The notes under the pieces were generated by a model, which worked only from the letters and a program-made list of their open reading frames with translations, was not told the DNA's origin and made no database searches. Made by a program: the position numbers and the translations under genes. Positions 5,505-8,962 of a stretch of DNA of 8,962 nucleotides are shown here, piece after piece; position 1 is the first letter of the stretch; every line of letters begins with the position of its first letter. This DNA is from Actinomycetota bacterium (GTDB lineage Bacteria > Actinomycetota > Actinomycetes > Nanopelagicales > Nanopelagicaceae): contig JAQCGQ010000025.1 in the NCBI GenBank assembly GCA_027730465.1, forward strand, positions 1 through 8,962, read 5' to 3'.

Positions 5505-6719
5505 ATAAAAATTTCAATAATTGGCCAAGGATATGTGGGGCAGAGTTTGGCTATTGCGGCTGCCAACGCAGGTCACATAGTACTGGGCTATGATGTTAAT
5601 CCAGATCTTATAAATCAACTAGTAGATGGTAAGAGCTACGTGCCTGGAGTTAACTCTAACGTTTTATTTGAACTTCAAAAAAACGGCAATTTTACTCCAA
5701 CTACCAATGCCCAATTAATTTCTAACTCTGAGATAGTTATAATCGCAGTCCCAACACCATTGGATGTAAATAGACAGCCAGACCTGTCATTTGTATTTAG
5801 TGCATGTAAAGTAATCGTAGAAAATTGTCATTCAGGTACTTTGATAATTAATGAAAGCACTTCTTACCCAGGAACCTTAAGAAATATTATAGTGCCAACG
5901 GTTGAAAAAGCAGAAAAAAAAGAATTCATGTTTGCCTCAGCACCTGAACGTGTTGATCCAGGAAACTCCAATTGGAATATTAGCAATACTCCTAGGGTAA
6001 TCGCGGGGCTAAGTGCAGAGGCTACCTCAAAAGCAATTCAATTTTATTCAACTTTCTGTAGTAGTTTATATCAAGTTTCATCGCCAGAAATCGCTGAAGC
6101 TTCAAAATTATTTGAGAACACATTTCGTCAAATAAATATATCGTTAGTTAATGAATTTTCAATAATGTCAAGAGCTCTAGGTTTTTCTGCTCATGAAGCT
6201 ATAAAAGCGGCATCAACTAAACCATTTGGGTTTATGCCGTTTTTTCCGAGCATTGGTGTTGGGGGGCACTGCATACCTGTCGATCCAATATATTTAAGTC
6301 ATATTGCCGAGAGTGTTGGGATTGAACCTAAATTTATTAAACTTGCAAATTCTACGAATCTTAATAGGCCGAGTGTTGTTGCACGCCAGATTAATAATTT
6401 TATTCAAGGCGGTTTATCTGGGAAGAGGATTCAAATCGCAGGAATTGCTTATAAACCTGGCGTACCTGATATGCGAGAGTCTCCGGTTCTGTATATGATC
6501 AAAGAATTAGAGAAATTAGGAGGAGAAGTGATTTGGTGTGATCCACTTGTTAGTGAATATAATGGGGAAAAAAGTACTCCACTCACACTAGACATTGATT
6601 TAGGTTTAATTATTACACCACACGAAGAATTTGATTTTTCTATTTGGAAAAATAGTAAGATTCAAGTCTTAGATCTATCACCAAATCTAATTAATTTTGG
6701 TTGGCCTAAGTTTCTCTAG
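5505..6719 (+). CDS. Nucleotide-sugar 6-dehydrogenase (UDP-GlcNAc/UDP-ManNAc type), apparent AUA start
   Basis: It oxidises C6 of a UDP-sugar twice with NAD to give a UDP-uronic acid for surface polysaccharide. Read from ATA 5505 it has 404 residues, near the usual 400-430. The start KISIIGQGYVGQS gives the beta strand and GxGxxG of the Rossmann fold (G7, G9, G12); the first ordinary start, GTG 5535, would delete this. Further motifs in this numbering: VPTPLD at 82-87, INESTSYPG at 115-123, APERVDPGN at 146-154, SKLFENTFR with the catalytic-type Lys at 201, PFGFMPFFP at 240-248 and GGHCIPVDP with the nucleophilic Cys256, then the C-terminal domain with GIAYKPGVPDMRESP. The ERVDPGN and GGHCIP(V/I)DP wording fits the WbpA/WecC group (N-acetylated sugars) better than UDP-glucose dehydrogenase; exact substrate is inference. 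It follows the ligase-like gene by 39 bases and its last 14 bases overlap the convergent epimerase gene. Confidence 0.9.
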   Translation: MKISIIGQGYVGQSLAIAAANAGHIVLGYDVNPDLINQLVDGKSYVPGVNSNVLFELQKNGNFTPTTNAQLISNSEIVIIAVPTPLDVNRQPDLSFVFSACKVIVENCHSGTLIINESTSYPGTLRNIIVPTVEKAEKKEFMFASAPERVDPGNSNWNISNTPRVIAGLSAEATSKAIQFYSTFCSSLYQVSSPEIAEASKLFENTFRQINISLVNEFSIMSRALGFSAHEAIKAASTKPFGFMPFFPSIGVGGHCIPVDPIYLSHIAESVGIEPKFIKLANSTNLNRPSVVARQINNFIQGGLSGKRIQIAGIAYKPGVPDMRESPVLYMIKELEKLGGEVIWCDPLVSEYNGEKSTPLTLDIDLGLIITPHEEFDFSIWKNSKIQVLDLSPNLINFGWPKFL

Positions 6720-7652
6720 AAATATTTTTTGCGATATCAGTAATTATATGATTTAAATTTCGTTGGGGAACCCATTTTATGAATTTCGAAATTTTATCAA
6801 TATTAGGAACTCGTTTTTTCATATCTTCAAAGCCTAAATCATATGCTTTATTGTAGGGTATTAATTTAATCGTCGACTTAGCATTTAATTCCTTTATAAT
6901 TTTTTCGGCCAGATTATAAATTGATATTTCTTCAACTCCACCAATATTAAAAACTTCACCAATCGTAAGATTTGAGGCAGCTAGGTCCAAAATCGCTTTT
7001 AAAGTATCGTAAATATGGCAAAAAACCCTAGTCTGCTGGCCGTCACCATAAACTTCTAAGGGCTGATTATTTATTGCAGCTTTTATAAACCTAGGAATTA
7101 CCATTCCATACTGTCCGCTCTGCCTTGGACCCACTGTATTAAAAAACCTAATAGTTGTAACTCTCAAGTTACTGGCTAGGAATAAAGCATGAGCTATAGC
7201 TTCCTCGAGTGCTTTTGAATCAGCATAGGACCAACGAAGCTTTTGTGGGGATCCAATAATTCGATCATCATCTTCAGATAATGAGTTACTTTCATTTTTA
7301 CCATAAATCTCTGAGGTACTTGCAATAATAATTCTCTTGTCATATTTTAAGGCAGCATTTAATACAATTTCAGATCCAGCAAAATTAGTAGATATAGATT
7401 GAGGATTGTATGAACTCCTACTGCAGCAGCCATATGTAATACTAAGTCGGCTTGCTCGATTAACGTCTCAACCCGTTTTTGATCTCTAATATCTCCTTTA
7501 TTGATCTGAATCCTGTTTTTTATATGTTCAATATTTACTAATGATCCTGTACTTAAATTATCTAAAATACTTACTTGATCGCCTTGAGCCAAATAAGCAT
7601 CTGCAAGGTGTGAGCCTATAAACCCCGCTCCGCCAGTTATGAATACTTTCAT
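6706..7652 (-). pseudogene. NAD-dependent nucleotide-sugar epimerase, frameshifted
   Basis: An extended short-chain dehydrogenase/reductase of the UDP-sugar 4-epimerase group, which would interconvert UDP-hexoses for polysaccharide. Reading from ATG 7652-7650, the N-terminal part is intact: TGGAGFIGSH (6-15, GxxGxxG), LDNLSTG with the NAD-ribose Asp31, GDIRD, then LHMAAAVGVHTI. Just after codon 82 (near 7404-7407) the frame is lost and runs into a stop at 7361-7359. The rest continues perfectly in another frame from PQSISTNFAGSE (codon CCT at 7404-7402) through ASTSEIYGK, the catalytic YADSK (Tyr codon 7227-7225, Lys 7215-7213), RFFNTVGPRQSGQYG, VYGDGQQTRVFCH and on to the stop at 6708-6706. 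The two parts sum to 314 residues, about three short of relatives between VGVHT and the Pro, so a 10-base deletion fits better than a single lost base. No slippery site is seen. Either a recent inactivation or an assembly error. It may still be expressed as two pieces, which would not be functional. Confidence 0.87.
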
Positions 7653-7658
7653 TCGGTT

Positions 7659-7664
7659 ATTCTA
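7659..7664 (-). promoter_or_regulatory. -10 box of a leaderless promoter for the epimerase gene
   Basis: On the minus strand TAGAAT (TANNNT pattern) is followed by six bases, AACCGA, and then the ATG at 7652-7650. There is no Shine-Dalgarno sequence. This spacing places the transcription start at or next to the A of ATG, as in known actinobacterial leaderless genes. No clear -35 box is visible. Confidence 0.5.
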
Positions 7665-7728
7665 GTCTAAGAGGCAAAATCCTTTCGCTTTTTTGGCGGC
7701 TAGTTTAAATCTACCTAGAGCGCTCCAA

Positions 7729-7734
7729 TAGAGT
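7729..7734 (+). promoter_or_regulatory. -10 box of a leaderless promoter for the UPF0303 gene
   Basis: TAGAGT is followed by six bases, GTGGCA, then GTG at 7741, with no Shine-Dalgarno. This mirrors the divergent epimerase promoter and argues for 7741 as the start rather than GTG 7735. The -35 region is weak (TTTAAA at 7704-7709 is 19 bases away). Confidence 0.42.
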
Positions 7735-7740
7735 GTGGCA

Positions 7741-8229
7741 GTGGAAACTACTAGCGGATTTACGCCAACCCAGCTTCTCGAAGAAGAGCAGATTCTTACA
7801 TTGCCATCCTTAGAAATTTCAGATGCATTAGAAATTGGTGAAATAGCTAAATTACTCAGTGTTAAAAGAAATTTACCGGTTGCTATTGAAGTTAGGCTTG
7901 ATAATTGGATTGTCTATCACGCCTCCCTGCCCGGAAGTAAGCCAGAGAATGATTGGTGGATAGCTCGTAAAGCAAGAGTTGTCATGCTTAAGCACCACTC
8001 AACATTGTATGAAAGAGTAAGTGCAGTGGAGCGCGGGGTTGATTGGCACAAAGAAAACAACTTATCTGATGAAACCCATGCTATTAATGGTGGTGGATTG
8101 CCGTTGATTATAAGGGATAAAGGATTTGTTGGTGTTTTGTTAATAAGTGGATTACCACAGGTAGAAGATCACTTACTTGGGGTTGAGGTGTTAACTGAGT
8201 TTCTAGCTCGTAAAGGTGAATTACTTTGA
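7741..8229 (+). CDS. UPF0303 family protein (DUF336/HbpS-like fold)
   Basis: A soluble cytoplasmic protein of 162 residues, the usual length for the UPF0303 family, related to the DUF336/HbpS (heme-binding, heme-degrading annotation) fold. Its exact biochemical role is not established. Recognisable blocks, numbered from GTG 7735: LPSLEISDALEIG (23-35), LPVAIEVRLDNWIVYHASLPG (47-67) with the characteristic YHASLPG, ENDWWIARKARVV (71-83), HAINGGGLPLIIRDKG (115-130) and VGVLLISGLPQVEDH (132-146). The start is taken as GTG 7741 because it lies six bases after a TAGAGT box with no Shine-Dalgarno; GTG 7735 would add two residues. It overlaps the next gene by four bases (TTGA), so it is translationally coupled with the sugar kinase. 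Genome annotations often place UPF0303 near sugar genes, but no functional link can be shown here. Its composition is less AT-rich than the polysaccharide island before it. Confidence 0.86.
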   Translation: METTSGFTPTQLLEEEQILTLPSLEISDALEIGEIAKLLSVKRNLPVAIEVRLDNWIVYHASLPGSKPENDWWIARKARVVMLKHHSTLYERVSAVERGVDWHKENNLSDETHAINGGGLPLIIRDKGFVGVLLISGLPQVEDHLLGVEVLTEFLARKGELL

Positions 8230-8962
8230 GTAATCAGGTTTGGGTTTGTGGTGAAGTGTTAATTGATTTAATTCCAGATGGTACAGAGCGCAAGGCGGTA
8301 GTTGGTGGGGGTCCTGCTAATACTGCAAAGGCATTAGCAAAGCTCGGCATTGACACCCAGTTTATTGATGGCATATCAACTGATAAGTATGGTCAGATGG
8401 CATTAAAACAATTACATAAAGATGGCGTACTACTTAATTTTGTTAAGTTTTCAGATAAGCCAACCTGTTTAGCGATTGTTTCATTAAACAAGAAAGGCGG
8501 GGCATCATATGAGTTTGTTATTGAAGGAACAGCAACCTTTGATTTCTCTATTACCTGGCTGCCAGATCCAGTTGCAAATAAACCATCTCTACTTCATATC
8601 GGCACATTAGTTACTGCGATAGAGCCGGCAGCTAGCGTTTTATTTGAGTGGGCTAAACAGGTAGCAAAGGTTTCACCAATTGTATTTGATCCAAATATAA
8701 GGCCAGCGGTAATGAGTGATCGGGCTGAGTATGTAAAGCAGGTAGAAAGATGGGTATCAATCTCATCATCCGTTAAGGTAAGTGATGATGATATTTACTG
8801 GCTATACCCTGAAGTTGAGTTAGATCTGGTAGCAAATAATTGGCTTGCTATGGGGCCAGAGTTAGTTGTAGTCACATTTGGTGATAAGGGCTTAACTGGA
8901 TATCGAAAAAATGAAAAGGTAGCGGTAGATGCTAAAAAGGTAGTTGTGGCAGATACGGTAGG
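8226..8962 (+). CDS. PfkB-family sugar kinase, fructokinase-like (partial, runs off window)
   Basis: An ATP-dependent carbohydrate kinase of the PfkB/ribokinase family, open from TTG 8226 to the window end (245 codons visible of about 290-310). TTG is chosen because it overlaps the upstream stop as TTGA and has AAAGGTG (8212-8218) at 7 bases; the protein then starts SNQVWVCGEVLIDLIPDG, the normal first strand of the fold. Motifs: GEVLID (9-14), the glycine-rich substrate-binding GGGPANTAKALAKLG (27-41), FIDGISTDKYGQ, the strand-loop IVFDPNIRPAVM (152-163) with the DPNxRP of fructokinases, KVSDDDIYWLYP (184-195) and VVVTFGDKGL (214-223). The sequence ends at ADTVG, immediately before the GAGD anion-hole and catalytic Asp. 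KxSDxDxxWLYP and DPNxRP favour fructokinase over ribokinase; the true substrate is inferred. It likely forms a two-gene operon with the UPF0303 gene. Confidence 0.9.
   Translation, partial: MSNQVWVCGEVLIDLIPDGTERKAVVGGGPANTAKALAKLGIDTQFIDGISTDKYGQMALKQLHKDGVLLNFVKFSDKPTCLAIVSLNKKGGASYEFVIEGTATFDFSITWLPDPVANKPSLLHIGTLVTAIEPAASVLFEWAKQVAKVSPIVFDPNIRPAVMSDRAEYVKQVERWVSISSSVKVSDDDIYWLYPEVELDLVANNWLAMGPELVVVTFGDKGLTGYRKNEKVAVDAKKVVVADTV

Noticed and set aside
6304..6498. A 64-codon + strand frame inside the dehydrogenase
   Set aside because: Out-of-frame shadow of a gene with clear catalytic motifs in the main frame.
7400..7412. Programmed ribosomal frameshift in the epimerase
   Set aside because: No slippery XXXYYYZ heptamer at the junction, no evident stimulatory structure, and the product would lack residues usually present at the join.

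Overview
The window looks like a chromosomal segment of a low-GC, streamlined actinobacterium, most likely a freshwater planktonic member of the Nanopelagicales (acI) type. This is inferred from short intergenic gaps, GC-moderate to AT-rich coding sequence, TANNNT -10 boxes placed 6 nt before start codons (leaderless pattern), a Ser/Thr/Ala-rich secreted surface protein, and the actinobacterial flavour of the UPF0303 and fructokinase-like proteins. No database search was possible, so the assignment is tentative.

Left part (1-3684), all on the + strand: a small secreted four-cysteine protein, a tRNA-Lys(UUU), a sigma-70 family factor of ECF-like architecture whose C-terminus carries a predicted membrane helix and an outside domain, and a 607-residue secreted surface (S-layer-like) protein closed by a strong rho-independent terminator. 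The gap between the sigma gene and the surface-protein gene is packed with three consecutive stem-loops, suggesting a structured mRNA leader. A plausible reading is that the membrane-tethered sigma factor and the surface protein form one regulatory and structural unit.

Middle part (about 3685-7660): a markedly more AT-rich stretch for cell-surface polysaccharide. It holds an O-antigen ligase/polymerase-like membrane protein with a TPR-like tail, a nucleotide-sugar 6-dehydrogenase of the UDP-GlcNAc/UDP-ManNAc class that appears to start at an AUA codon, and, convergent with it, a nucleotide-sugar epimerase interrupted by a frameshift. Together these would make and polymerise uronic-acid-containing surface sugars. 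The different composition and the broken gene suggest a transferred or decaying island.

Right part (7661-8962), + strand, with composition like the left part: a UPF0303 (DUF336/HbpS-like) protein and, overlapping its stop codon, a PfkB-family sugar kinase that runs off the window end just before its catalytic GAGD motif.

No gene-free stretch exceeds 300 bases; the longest gaps (393-496, 570-692, 1674-1795, 3620-3815) are described as features or findings. No CRISPR array, insertion sequence, integrase or origin was seen.
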